Shown here piece by piece: positions 1 through 19,434 of a stretch of DNA of 64,000 nt (position 1 is its first letter; every line of letters begins with the position of its first letter). The notes under the pieces were generated by a model. The model ran no database searches. It was not told the DNA's origin and worked only from the letters and a program-made list of their open reading frames with translations. The stretch comes from Lycocorax pyrrhopterus obiensis (taxonomy: Eukaryota; Chordata; Aves; Passeriformes; Paradisaeidae): positions 4,216,001 to 4,280,000 of the forward strand of contig JACSVZ010000037.1 of assembly GCA_014706295.1 (NCBI GenBank), in the 5' to 3' direction. A program made the position numbers and the translations under genes.

Positions 1-3501
<3,501 letters not shown>

Positions 3502-3550
3502 CTGGTGGCTGGGTCCAACTCTGATTTCACCTTGGGTACTGTTTAGCCTC
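3502..3550 (-). CDS. RERE: RERE coding exon 6 (BAH-ELM2 link, 49 nt)
   Basis: This very short exon completes Arg237 and encodes Arg238-Gln253: RLNSTQGEIRVGPSHQ. The GEIRVGPSHQA segment begins the ELM2 domain (EGL-27/MTA1 homology 2). In this family ELM2, together with SANT, binds histone deacetylases 1 and 2. The acceptor on the minus strand is TATCTTAG and the donor is GTAAG. It enters in phase 2 and leaves in phase 0. It is too short for open-frame detection and was recognised only by protein homology and the splice borders. Confidence 0.95.
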
Positions 3551-4843
3551 CTAAGATACAAAGGAAAAACAGCAATGTGAGAGAATTGCAATTAATGAAA
3601 TTCAGGGTCATATTCTGTCTTTTTTGTCATTGCATTTCCAATGCAAATGGAACAGAAGCAAACAGAACACATTATTAAGAAAACAAGAGGGGATGCTCAG
3701 GTGTGTCGAAGAACCTGGTCTGTAGAAGGTGTCCCTTGGCAGGGGCTGGGACAGTGCTACTCTCCTAGGAAACAAATCCACTCCAAATATGAGCCAAAAG
3801 CCTCCAGAAAACAATGAGAACACATCAAAATGTTTCCCCTCAATGCATATTTTTGCAAGACAACCTGACACTGTTTTCTTGTTTTCAGGTTATGCAAGGA
3901 AATGACTGAACTAGGAAATCAATTTTCTATTTACAAAGTCATACATTAAATACCAGGTTACATTTTTTCAGCTACAAGGTGTCAGAATTCTCCCCTGTGA
4001 GGAGCAAAGGGAAAGCTGACAACAGAAAATGCTGACGCTCTTCCTTTCCTCCCAGAATTCATTTTAAGGCCATGCACATCCCTACTCATCAGTGTAAGTG
4101 AAGCTCACAGCATTCCTGTGCAGCGTCTGCAGCTGCACCTAGCCCTGCACCAGCCAAGGCTGCACCAGCAGGGTCTGTACCCACACTGAACACTGGGCTG
4201 GTTTCAGCTCAGATGGGAAGAACAAAACATCCCCCAGCTCCCAATTTCTTCAGCTGCACCACACTGAATATGATAAATAAGGCATTTAAGAATCGAGGCT
4301 GGAGCACCCTGTAATTGCAAAGTTAAAAGCAAAGTTTGGGATGGGACTTCTGCTCCCAACTCTTTCTGTGGGAACTCAGTGGGGCTCTCCAACCATTCCT
4401 CATGAAGCATGGACAGAAATATTTCTGTGTCTTTCCATCACCCAATCACCATTTCCTGAGCATATTCACACCTCGAGGTGCTCCCTCCCCTGCCCAGAAG
4501 GTGAGGGCTGGGCTGAGTTGAGCTGCTGTGCAGGAAGCTCTGACAGGCTGCTCAACATCCCATTGGGATTTTAAAAGGGCACAAAGCCCCTGGCTCCTCA
4601 AGGGCACACGATCTGCTCCATAATTTTTACTGTTTCCACATCCCCAGGAATGGGTTTCAAATGGAAAGAAAAATTCTTGCTATGGAAAATAAAATGCACT
4701 GCAGATTTGAAGCTAAATCATATTGGTGAGAGCAATTACAATAAGAATGGAATGGCATCCTGTGTTTATTCGATGGGAAAGGGAAAAAAGGAGCCAACAC
4801 TGTATATGAAATGTGACACAAAAGAAACTGCTGTAACAAAGCA

Positions 4844-4949
4844 GTATCCATAGCAACAACAACTTAATATTTCAGTCCTCCTCAGCTGCAGTGGATTAAA
4901 TATAATGACAAGATGTTCCCTTTGAAAAGTAACCTGTTGCCATGGCAAC
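4844..4949. promoter_or_regulatory. Candidate RFX-type enhancer: perfect X-box palindrome plus a second near-match
   Basis: At 4936-4949 the sequence GTTGCCATGGCAAC is a perfect 14-bp palindrome and matches the RFX X-box consensus GTNRCC-N(0-3)-RGYAAC on both strands. At 4844-4857 GTATCCATAGCAAC matches with one mismatch. A GTAAACA forkhead-type core follows at about 4964. RFX factors bind such sites as dimers and drive ciliary and neural genes. Function here is inferred from the motif only. Confidence 0.5.
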
Positions 4950-7900
4950 GTTGTGTTCTGCAAAGTAAACAGGGGCTGGTCAGAAAGGAGCTGGGAGCCA
5001 GCGCCGGAATATCAAAAAGGCAGGAGGCTTCTGTGGCAGAGCAGGGCAAAGCAGCATGCTCTGATCCACAGAGCCTTGTTCCACACAGCTCCAGGAGAGG
5101 AGAGAGGATGTTCAGCCCAGTGCAGCTTTGTCCTCTCCGTTCTGAAGCAACAGGGGAGGTTGGAGGTTCAAGGCCAAAGGCAGCACCACTGAGACAAAAC
5201 AGTTCAGAGGTGAGGACGAGCAGGGACTGAGGCAGCACAGGCTGGTGCAGAGCTCTCATTTCCCAGCTCTAGGAAGAAGGAGAGAGGAAGGAAGGCTGGC
5301 ACAGCAGTTCCTGCACAACTTCCAGTACAGAAACGAGCTTCACCCTCTGTTTGTCACCTGCCCTCTTGTTCACACCACTCACCAGTTACACCAAGGCTGG
5401 CACAGCTGGCAGCTTTGTCCGTGGACACAGTGCATGAAGGACTGGAACACGGCAACCAGAGCTGCCCCACAGCACAGCAGAACGGCTCTGGGGATAACCT
5501 GGGCTCAGGACTCGCTGGTACAGAATGCCCAGAGCCAGGCAGGACCTTAGGCTGGGAATTCGCAGCAAAACTCTCCCGAGGCTGGAGGCAATGGCAAAAG
5601 GCATTTGGGGATTTCTGCACAACCCTGCCCTGTCCTTGATGTGAATCCCAGCCAGTTCCTGCCCAGCACGTCCAGGGAAGGCCTTTGCCAGGAGGCTGAC
5701 AGGCTTCTGATGGGACCACACGGGCTGGATGCCCCGCTGGCCCTTCAGGGTCAGGGATCACCTGACAAGGTGGAATCTCAGAAATGGTGCAACTGCTCCT
5801 TTCATGTTTCCCTTTTTACTACCAGAGTTCAGCAAGAGACTTGCTCTGCAGTAATGGCACATTTTTCACGCTGGCTGGCACGGGGCTGAGGGAGGTGGCA
5901 CTGCTGCAGCACCATGGAACCAGCTCTGCTCTTGTGCAGCTCCTTGCACCCTGCAGCAGCCAGGGTTTATTTGTCCTGCTGTGGTCACCGTGCCCTCAGT
6001 GCTCTCCCACTGGCTCTCAGACAGCTTCTGCCAGCCAGCAACAGCTCAAACCCCATGGAAATAACTCAGTGCTACCATTAAGTTTAAAAAAACAGCCCAC
6101 AACAAAACCCCAAAACAAAACCAGAACCCAAACACCACACACAGGACAACATTCTGTGCTACCCACGTAACCACCCCAGGCACCATCATCCCTGATTCTG
6201 CAGATTGAGGTGATCCCTAATTTAATTAGAGGGATGCTTCAACAGAAGAAGGTTTTTAAACCAGCCAGTTCACTCAGCCACAAACCTCCTCTCAAACTGT
6301 GTTTCTGATTCTCTTTGGAGCTCTCCAGAAAGGGTTTTCAAAGCCAACTTGCTAAAACCCACGGCCTGGTGTGGCATGGGCACATCAGTGACACAAACTT
6401 CACGTGCAGAGGAAGTCTCAACCATCACACCGAAGTGCCCTCAGCCTGACCAGCTCCCAGCAGCCCGGAATGCAGCTGGAGCAGGGTCAGGGCTGTGGAA
6501 CTGGCACCAGAGGTGGCACCAGGACAGGGGTTCCTGTGCTTTCAGCCATCCCCGTGTGAGGACGGGCCTTTGGCTAAGGAAGTGTCCAGAAACAGCTGGA
6601 GAATGTCATCATTATTTCTATATAACCAAAGACTAAAAGAGGAAAGACATCTTAAAGCCAGGATAAGGAGGGGTTTGGGTTGTAGGTTTGTTTTTAATAA
6701 GCAATAACAAGCTGTAGCACTGAACAAGGAATCTTACGAGATTTGAGGTTATTTATGAAGCCTGGTATCAACATCAGTGGCTTTACTAAATAAAACCAAG
6801 CCCATGTTAGACATACGCATTATAGAATAGATTATAAACTGCAATCATACACTGAACACTGATTAACCAGTCATTATTAATGGCCAGATAATCAGCTACA
6901 TCCACTGAGAGTGTCACACAGTAAAGCAATTCCTAGATACTTGTGATTTCTGTAAAATTAACAGAAACTCCCAAGAAAGTCCCAAGAAAAGGTTTTTTTA
7001 AAAAAATCCTTTAATTCAAATAGTCTAATACCCAAGATGAAAGACCCCTGCTCTTCAGAGGCAGTTCTAAAATCATCTGGCAAGGATCATTTTGTTCCAT
7101 TTCTACAGAGACAAAACAGGAGAGAACAAAATTACTCCGCTCCAACTTCAGCAGATTAAAAACCAGTTTATCAGGGCCTGAAAGTGACTGGCACTGCAGC
7201 CAAGAGCATCTGTTTATGGTCACTGTTGGGAGGCAGGATACTGAGCCAAGTGGATCCTTACTTTTAATCCAAAATTATCTTATACATGTCATGTTCATAC
7301 ACTGCACACTTCAAAATGTAAAAGGGACAAGCATGTTCAGGCTACTCAACCTTTAACCAAAAAAATCCCACAACTATTCACAAACCTGAGTTAAATACCT
7401 CAGAGAAACAAGTTCCCTAACTTCACCTGTGCCTTAAACCTCCATTCTTTAAGCAAGATTTTAAAATTCATTTTATAGAAATAGTATCCTAATGCTCAGA
7501 AAATATTCTTCCCCCTTGTAACTTTAAGCTTCATTTAAAACCTTTTTTAACAGCGTGTTATAATTTTTAAAAAAGAGCAGAAGTAATTTTGTGTTCTGGG
7601 AGAAAAATCTAACCTGTATTTCAGGCAAATGAACTTGTAAGGGAAGGTTCTCAGTGCTTGCTCACTCCAAAGCAGGAATGAATAAACATGCACCAACTCC
7701 TGTACCTCCAGAGCAAGCTCCAGCCTGCTCCTGACTGCAGGGGCACCACGGGAAGGACGTGGAGGCTGCTCTGCACCCTGCTGCTCTCTGCAGAAGGAAG
7801 TACTTGCACAAGTTCGAGTCAGATAGGAAAAGCTTTTTCAAGATAACATTATTTTTTCATCATGTTTATAGAGGAGGAAAAACAAACCTATAGCGAGTTC

Positions 7901-8967
7901 TCAGTGTTGTCCCCTACCCAGAAGGTGGGATGGAGGTGACGACGATTCAGCCAGGGTACCGCAAAGGAAGGAAGTGTTCTCTCCACACAGGAATTACCTG
8001 TGTGGGGAACATTTTGCTGGCAGGTGCCATGGAGCACCTCTCTAACACTTGTTTACCTCCAGATAAGGAAGACACCAGCATTTGGATCATAAGTTCAAAA
8101 AAAACGAATTGCTGGGAACCAGAGTGTTGTTTACAAAGAGCATTTACACTGGTGAGTAAATGTGTAAATGAATCCAGCATGGAACGATGCTGTTTAAGTG
8201 TTTGTCCCGTATAGTTTCTAAAATGGCCGGGCAGTGCCTTTGCACTTCCCAGAGCAAATATTCACTGTTAAACCAGACTGAACACCACAGCAGCACCACT
8301 GCTCCAGCACAGCCCCAGTTCCTGTGCAGGACAGTGGAACTGGGCAGCAGCACAGCAGGGAACTCTTCCATAAAGCTTTATCAGATCAGAGGCAATAATC
8401 AACCTCTGGGGCTCTGAACTTGCTTGACAACACAAATCTCCAGCTTCCCTAAACAGCAATCACGGAGAGAGGCAACAGCTCGTGTTAGAGGTGATAAGCA
8501 TGAAGAATGGGAAGCATGAAAGGAGCTGGAAGGTATCCCTAGTTCCACCATACACCTGGAAACAAGCTCTAATTAAAACAAATTACATCCTAAAGAATTG
8601 GAAAGAAGGGGAAAGAGGTAATCTTACTGATTTATGCCTGGAAAAAAAAGCTGAAATGAAGGCAGAACAAAGGGAACAGACTATTCTTCATCCAAAGGAC
8701 AATATTCAAGCACTTCCCATGATATATCTGCAATTTCTAACAGCTGTTTGGAGTGGCATTAACTCACCAGACCACCTACCAGCAGTGCCTGAACTGGGAG
8801 AATCTGCTGGGCACCCAGCCAGGACAAAACTCTCCGTTAGGAATGGAATAACTGCAGGAGCACAGCTCCAGGCTGACCAAGGAGGATGGGGCAGTTCAGA
8901 GCACTGCAGATCCTGCCAGCACCAAGACACCTCACAGCCTCATCTGACTGTCACCCAGGCTTTTCTT

Positions 8968-9039
8968 GGGTTGGTTTTTCTGGGGGAGGGCTGTGGGTTT
9001 TAGGGGTTTTCCCTGGCTGGGGGGAGCAGGGAGGTTGGG
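8968..9039 (+). other. Potential G-quadruplex (plus strand)
   Basis: GGGGG-A-GGG-CTGT-GGG-TTTTA-GGGG lies within a longer G/T-rich stretch that ends with GGGGGG and GGG runs and is followed by a 12-T tract at about 9059-9070. It fits a four-run quadruplex pattern on the RERE template strand. Confidence 0.55.
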
Positions 9040-9580
9040 TTTCTATTGGTGTTGTCGCTTTTTTTTTTTTAATCCAAGTGTACAGCCCTGTGCACCTGAG
9101 GAGCACACAAACCTGAGGAGCTGCTTGGTTATTAACTGGCTGCCCAACCCCTTCTCTTCTGTCTAGAAGTGAACATTTAAAATCAATGCTAAGGACACGA
9201 GCTAAGCTGCCATATCCCTGTATTCCTGCAGAGCACTGATGGATTCCTGCACATATTCAAGTAGCTCCTTTATTAGGAATAAGAATGTGGCCAAAGCTCA
9301 GGCCTATGGAGACTCCTCTCTAAACTAACAGGTGATCCAGCCAGACTGAAGTTCAAGGGAACTGAGCTCTGCCATCATTAGCAGGGCTTTGCTTCAGCCA
9401 ATGGCAAAAGTGACCAGTGATCCACATGAAACAGGTGGTTTCGATGTTTTTTATGCTCTAGAGGTATAAAAGGAGATGGGTAAGGGAATGACACTTGGGG
9501 TAGGATACAGACATGGACATGGCACTGACATGGGCAGAACTCTGCAGGTTTATTCATCACTCATTCCTCAGCTTCTGACA

Positions 9581-9890
9581 AGAATCACAGGCTGGGTTGG
9601 ATTCAAAGGGACCTTAAAGACCATCCTGTTCCACCCCCTGCCACAGGCAGGGACACCTTCTACTATCCCAGGGTGCTCCAACCCCGTCCAGCCTGGCCTT
9701 GGATGCTTCCAGGGATGGGGCAGCCACAGAGTGCCCTCGGCACCCTGTGCCAGGGCCTCACCACCCTCACAATAAAGGATTTCTTCCTAATTTCTCATCT
9801 CAGTCTGTGCTCTGTTAGTCTGAAGCTGCTCCCCCTTGTCCTGTCACTCTGTGCCCATGTGAGAAGTCACTGTCCCTCCCGTCTCCAAGC
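9581..9890 (-). mobile_element. CR1 LINE 3' fragment (longest in window)
   Basis: The plus strand carries, in order, GGGTTGGATTCAAAGGGACC, CTTAAAGACCATCCTGTTCC, GGATGCTTCCAGGGATGGGG, a segment reading CACCACCCTCACAATAAAGG, and CTGCTCCCCCTTGTCCTGTC. Reversed, these are the classic avian CR1 3' region. The copy is 5'-truncated at roughly 300 bp and lies on the minus strand. The AATAAA in it on the plus strand is incidental. There is no open reverse-transcriptase frame. Confidence 0.93.
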
Positions 9891-10980
9891 CCCAGTGACA
9901 CAGCCACTGCCAGGTGAGTGACAATGTGTGCAGGGCTAAGGGCCAGCCTCCTGCTACAGAGTTCCAGAGATGTCACCGTGAGCAGCACACACAGTCCTGT
10001 CCCCTTTCAATCCAAACACTGCAGGAACTCCCAAACAAGTCCCCCTGACTGAAGCATCTCCCCAGCCCCAGAGCCCAGGGCAAGGGGTCAGCTCTGCAGG
10101 ACCACGGCGGGACAGCCCCGCTCTGCACAAGGGCAGACCCTGTCAATGAGAACAGGCTGCACAACTGTGTTTGCTCCACCAACACACCCGAGTCCTCTCA
10201 CACCCATTTATACTCAGCAGTGACACTGCTGGCTGTCCCACAAGGACCTCAGAGCCCAAGCCCCGCACTTTACTCCATCAGCCCAGCCCCGTGTCTGCCA
10301 GCCTGACGAGCCTCTGAGGTGCTGCCTGCACAGCTCTCCCTGAGCTGCTCTGCTGCACAAGGCAGCACTGCTGCGGTTCAGATGCACCCGCGTTATCTGC
10401 GTGTGGCTGACAGCAAACACAGCCACAGCAGCTGCTTCTCCTTCACACCTGGGCAGGTGTCAGCGGGACCAGTGCCCTCCATCACCGGGAGAACCACCCA
10501 TCCTCGGAGCAACCAATGGCTGCGGATGCACGACCCTCCTCTCCATCACCCAAACAGGCCCAAACATTCCCTGATGGCACTCCTGCAGCGCCTGCAGGGA
10601 GGCTCTGCAGCTGCCCAGACCTGCATGCACACAGCTCCACTGAAATCCCCAAAACCTCCCAAACCCACCCCGCTGCAGCGCTTCTCCCCGTGCCCCCCTC
10701 GGCAGGCAGAGCCCCTGGCAGTGCCCTCCTGCTCCGGGAGCAGCTGCTGCCGTGCTGGCAGGGCTCTGAGGAACATGCAACAGCAATGAAATGATCTCAT
10801 AAACATTGCAGAAGTCACGAACAACAGCAAAAATCACCATGGTTTCGGGGAGGCCGGAGTGATGTAGCCTACCTGCAGGGGCTGAATGGATCATCCATGA
10901 CTATGACAGGCGCTTGTGGGTTGGGATGGATTGCTGAGCCCTCTATTAGCAGCTCAAACTCTGCCTTTTCCACTCTACCA

Positions 10981-11620
10981 ACTCAAAATGGAGGCACATG
11001 CGGGCTGGGAGACCTCGCCGAGCCTGCACTGAGCTTGTGCTGTGACCTAAGCCCGCACGCAGAACGCAGAAACTTCGCCCTCGGACCGGCGGCACTGAGC
11101 ATGTGCTGTGACCCTCCCTCAGCCCTGCCTCCCTCAGCCCGGCCTCCCTCAGCCCGGCCTCCGGAACGGCACCGCGGGCTCCCCGCGCCAGCCCTGCTCC
11201 GTGAATAAATGCAGCCGCGATCCGCTAATAAATACAGCCGGGATCCGCCAATAAATGCAGCCGGGATCCGCTAATACAGCGATCGACCCCGGCCGGGGAT
11301 CCGCGAATACAGCCGGGCTCCCCACGCCATCGATCCCAGCCGGGATTCCGCAGATGCAGCCGGGCTCCCCAGGCAATCCCTGCTCTGTAAATACAGCAAC
11401 CGGCCCCGGCCCGGGCTCCGCAAATGCAGCCGGGAGCAGCCGAGCCCTCCCCGGCCGCGGGAGGGGACGGAGGCACGGAGGGATGAGGGAGGGATGAGGG
11501 AGGGATGAGGGGCCTTGGCTGGGGGATCCCTCACGGCCAACGCGCCGAGCCCGGCCCGGCCCCTGCGCTGCTCCAGGTGCGATCCAAGCACCAGCCCCAG
11601 AGCTTTGCTGCTCCCGCTGC
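10981..11620. repeat. GC- and CpG-rich island of nested short tandem repeats
   Basis: This block is much richer in G, C and CpG than its surroundings. It contains, in order, a duplicated segment of about 22 bp (GCACTGAGC(T/A)TGTGCTGTGACC near 11025 and again near 11092), three 15-bp copies of CCTCCCTCAGCCC(T/G)G at 11113-11157, and four copies of a 23-bp unit at 11196-11287. The 23-bp unit pairs a (G)(A/C)TCCG head with AATAAAT(G/A)CAGCCG. Degenerate GATCCGC...ATGCAGCCGGG copies continue to about 11440. An 11-bp unit GGGATGAGGGA then occurs three times at 11480-11512. It could be a CpG-rich minisatellite, the remnant of an LTR, or an intragenic CpG island. I cannot decide between these. Confidence 0.8.
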
Positions 11621-14340
11621 TGAAAATCGCCTTCGTTCCAAGGCTCTGAGGGCTCCAGGTGCTAAAGCTCCACGTTTGAATGCACAGTTTATGCGCTGGA
11701 AAGCGGAGCAGGAAGCTGAGTCACAGAACACTCGCGTTCTCCTGTCGGTGCTGCAGCGTACGAGAGCGTTTAAGGAATATTAATTCTCACAACCAGCACG
11801 TGTGAACACAGCGTGAACCCCCGAGGAGCCAGGCCTGACTCACTGCCTGAGCTTCCTGCACCAGCCTCCATCCCCGACCTCCCTATTTATTAGGTAATTC
11901 TCAAACATGCTCTTAGGTACCAATTACATGAAGGTAGCATCCCTTCCCCTGCAGCACACAAGGCCTTAATTAGGATACATCCCTCTATATTTTCCAGAGG
12001 ATTTCCCTCTATTTCCCTCTTTTTTTCTGAGATGCCTCAATCTACCATGAGGCTACAGAAGGATAAAAAGTTTCCCAAACTTTGAATTTTGAAAGACAGA
12101 GTAAGCAAAGCGGATCAGGCCACAAAACAAACCTTGATCTTCTCCTACAATAATCCAGTGAGAAATTTTCATTGTAGCATAGGTGGATACACAATTTCCT
12201 TGTTGCTTATTCTCTGTTACCTCCCACCCCCTGCTTGGGAACCTTCACCAACAGCCTGGCTCCTTCAATGAACTACCATAGTAATTTAATTGCTCACTAA
12301 ACTGAGTGTTTCAGCTCCTGTGGCTCTGCTGAAACGATCTAAAGCCATTCCCTAAGATACTGGACACCCCAAAAATCACTTAGCTCACAACATCCCCCAG
12401 CAAGAACACTCCAGAAGATTAAAAACAAAGGAAAAGCAAATGCTGTGCAACTAAAACACAAACACTTCCCAAAACCTCCGTTCTGAAATTCACCCAAGTT
12501 TTAATGTTTGGCATTATTTTTTTCTACAACACCAAACAATGTTTGAGAGGAGGAATTTTGATCCATGGCCATGAAACTCTTTGTAGAATAATACCTGGTT
12601 ATTTCTAGTTCCAAGCAAAAATTCAGCAGCTTTTTAATCTATGTATACTTAGAGATGTCAGTGTCAGCCTTCACTTAGCTCCTCTCTCTGAACCTTCTCC
12701 ATTCCAAGACAAAATACAGGTTTGAGGAGCTGGAATTAGGAAAAAAGCCTGGCTGCAACCAAATGAAGGAAAACCTACTTTTCAGAGCTGGTTAGTCTGA
12801 GTAATTAGCTGATCACTGAGTGCTCTGCTTTGTCATTTCATTGATCTTTTCAGGCTCAGTCATCCTCTAATAGCTGGAAGAATTAACAGCTACTTCTACA
12901 CAGAAAGTGGGTTTAAAACCACACCTACAGCAACAAAAATGGCATTTCACAGGAGACATCATCCATTAGCCAGCAATACAAACACTCAAACCCAAAATGC
13001 ACTGAAGTACACTGACAAACACAGGGGTCCAGGAGGGTGCTGAGTATCAGAGAGGGGCACCATGAAAACCTCATAAATGCCTTGCCTTGGTGGACTGCTC
13101 AAAAGAACATACACCAGTAATGCTCCAAAAGCATTTTAACATACTGTGTTCGACTTCGGGATATTCCCAGGGCTCGGCACCGTGCACCACCAGCAAGATT
13201 GGCTCCCAGAGACTCACAGTGAAGGGGAAATGCCCGAGTGAGGGAGTTTCACCAGTCCAGTCCCCTCTCAGCCACAAAGACAGATTAAGACACTTCAGAA
13301 TAAGGTACAGGAAGGCTCATAAATGGGCAATTACATAATAAATACCCACACAGGGAGTTCCTTCCTAACTGCAAGCAGTTAGCGGCTGGCAATGCCCTGA
13401 AGCACAAAGATTCAGATCTGCATTAGAAACAGTACATCTACCACAGAACAATTCAAATATTTATTATTTATATGCTTATCTAATCCCCGATTCAAATGAG
13501 ACTTTTCTCCACAGTATCACTGGAAATCAAGGTCCACAGCTGATTGTGTTCTGCACCAAAAGGAACAATCACCTTCCAGCAGGCACAGACCTGGGCCACT
13601 TTATTCACCTTTCACTGGAGTGCTCATGGAAATATCCCCCCCGAAGGACAAACTCCTCAAGGTGGGCACTTGTGAGGCATTTTCTGTGCTCAGAAAATCC
13701 CATACATGGAGAAAGTGTTGTGTTTGGACCCAGAAAATAACAAAGCTACAGCCTGCTCTGAGCTGTGCTTTCCAAACACAGCTGACCAAGGCTGGCTGAA
13801 CAAACCCCAGGCAGATTGAAGAGCATGCTGGACACACCTTCCTCCAATATGAACTGATTCCCAAAAAAGTTCTTTCTGTACCCCTCATTTGTTCTAGGCC
13901 AGCAAAGCATAAACCAGGAATTCCTGCTATGGGACTCTGGAATGACTCTTTACATATGAAAGCAGGAATTTCCACACTTAAAAACTTTCAATTTGATTTC
14001 TTAGAAGTGTCTAAATTGCAACTTTGCTGACTAGAAGATGCAAACGATTTTTACAAGTATTTTCAGGGGTGTACATTCAACCAATGAGACAGCCAAGAAT
14101 TCCTGATTAAATCTGCAACCTTTAAAAAACTTCCATATTTCCAAGAAGCTGTTTAGAAGCAGCACATTATTTACCCAGAGACGCATCCGGATGTCAGGAC
14201 TCACTGCACAATTTCGTTTTGTACTCTGATTTTTCTCTTGTATAAACACACACTCAGAAAGATGCAGCTTCTCCCTTGCATCCCTTCCACCCCACCCTCC
14301 TACCAGCTGGATTTTAACCTTTCTTCCCTTGAGTAATTTT

Positions 14341-14400
14341 CATAGAATTAAGGTTGAAAAAGACCTCCAAGATCATCAAGTCCAACCTTTGAGTGAACAC
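14341..14400 (-). mobile_element. CR1 LINE 3' tip fragment
   Basis: About 60 bp with the plus-strand pattern CATAGAATTAAGGTTGAAAA followed by GACCTCCAAGATCATCAAGT and CCAACC. This is the reverse complement of the extreme 3' end of a CR1 subfamily. It lies about 50 bp inside the intron from the donor of coding exon 5. Confidence 0.8.
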
Positions 14401-14447
14401 CAGCTCAGGTCAGTGGTGAAGTGGAGTTTAAAAGCCATTTTCACTTA

Positions 14448-19434
<4,987 letters not shown>

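Noticed and set aside
8482..9003. Plus-strand open frame of 173 codons
   Set aside because: It has no recognisable family. The second half turns into low-complexity G/T-rich sequence, and it lies in a RERE intron antisense to the gene. It looks like chance openness.
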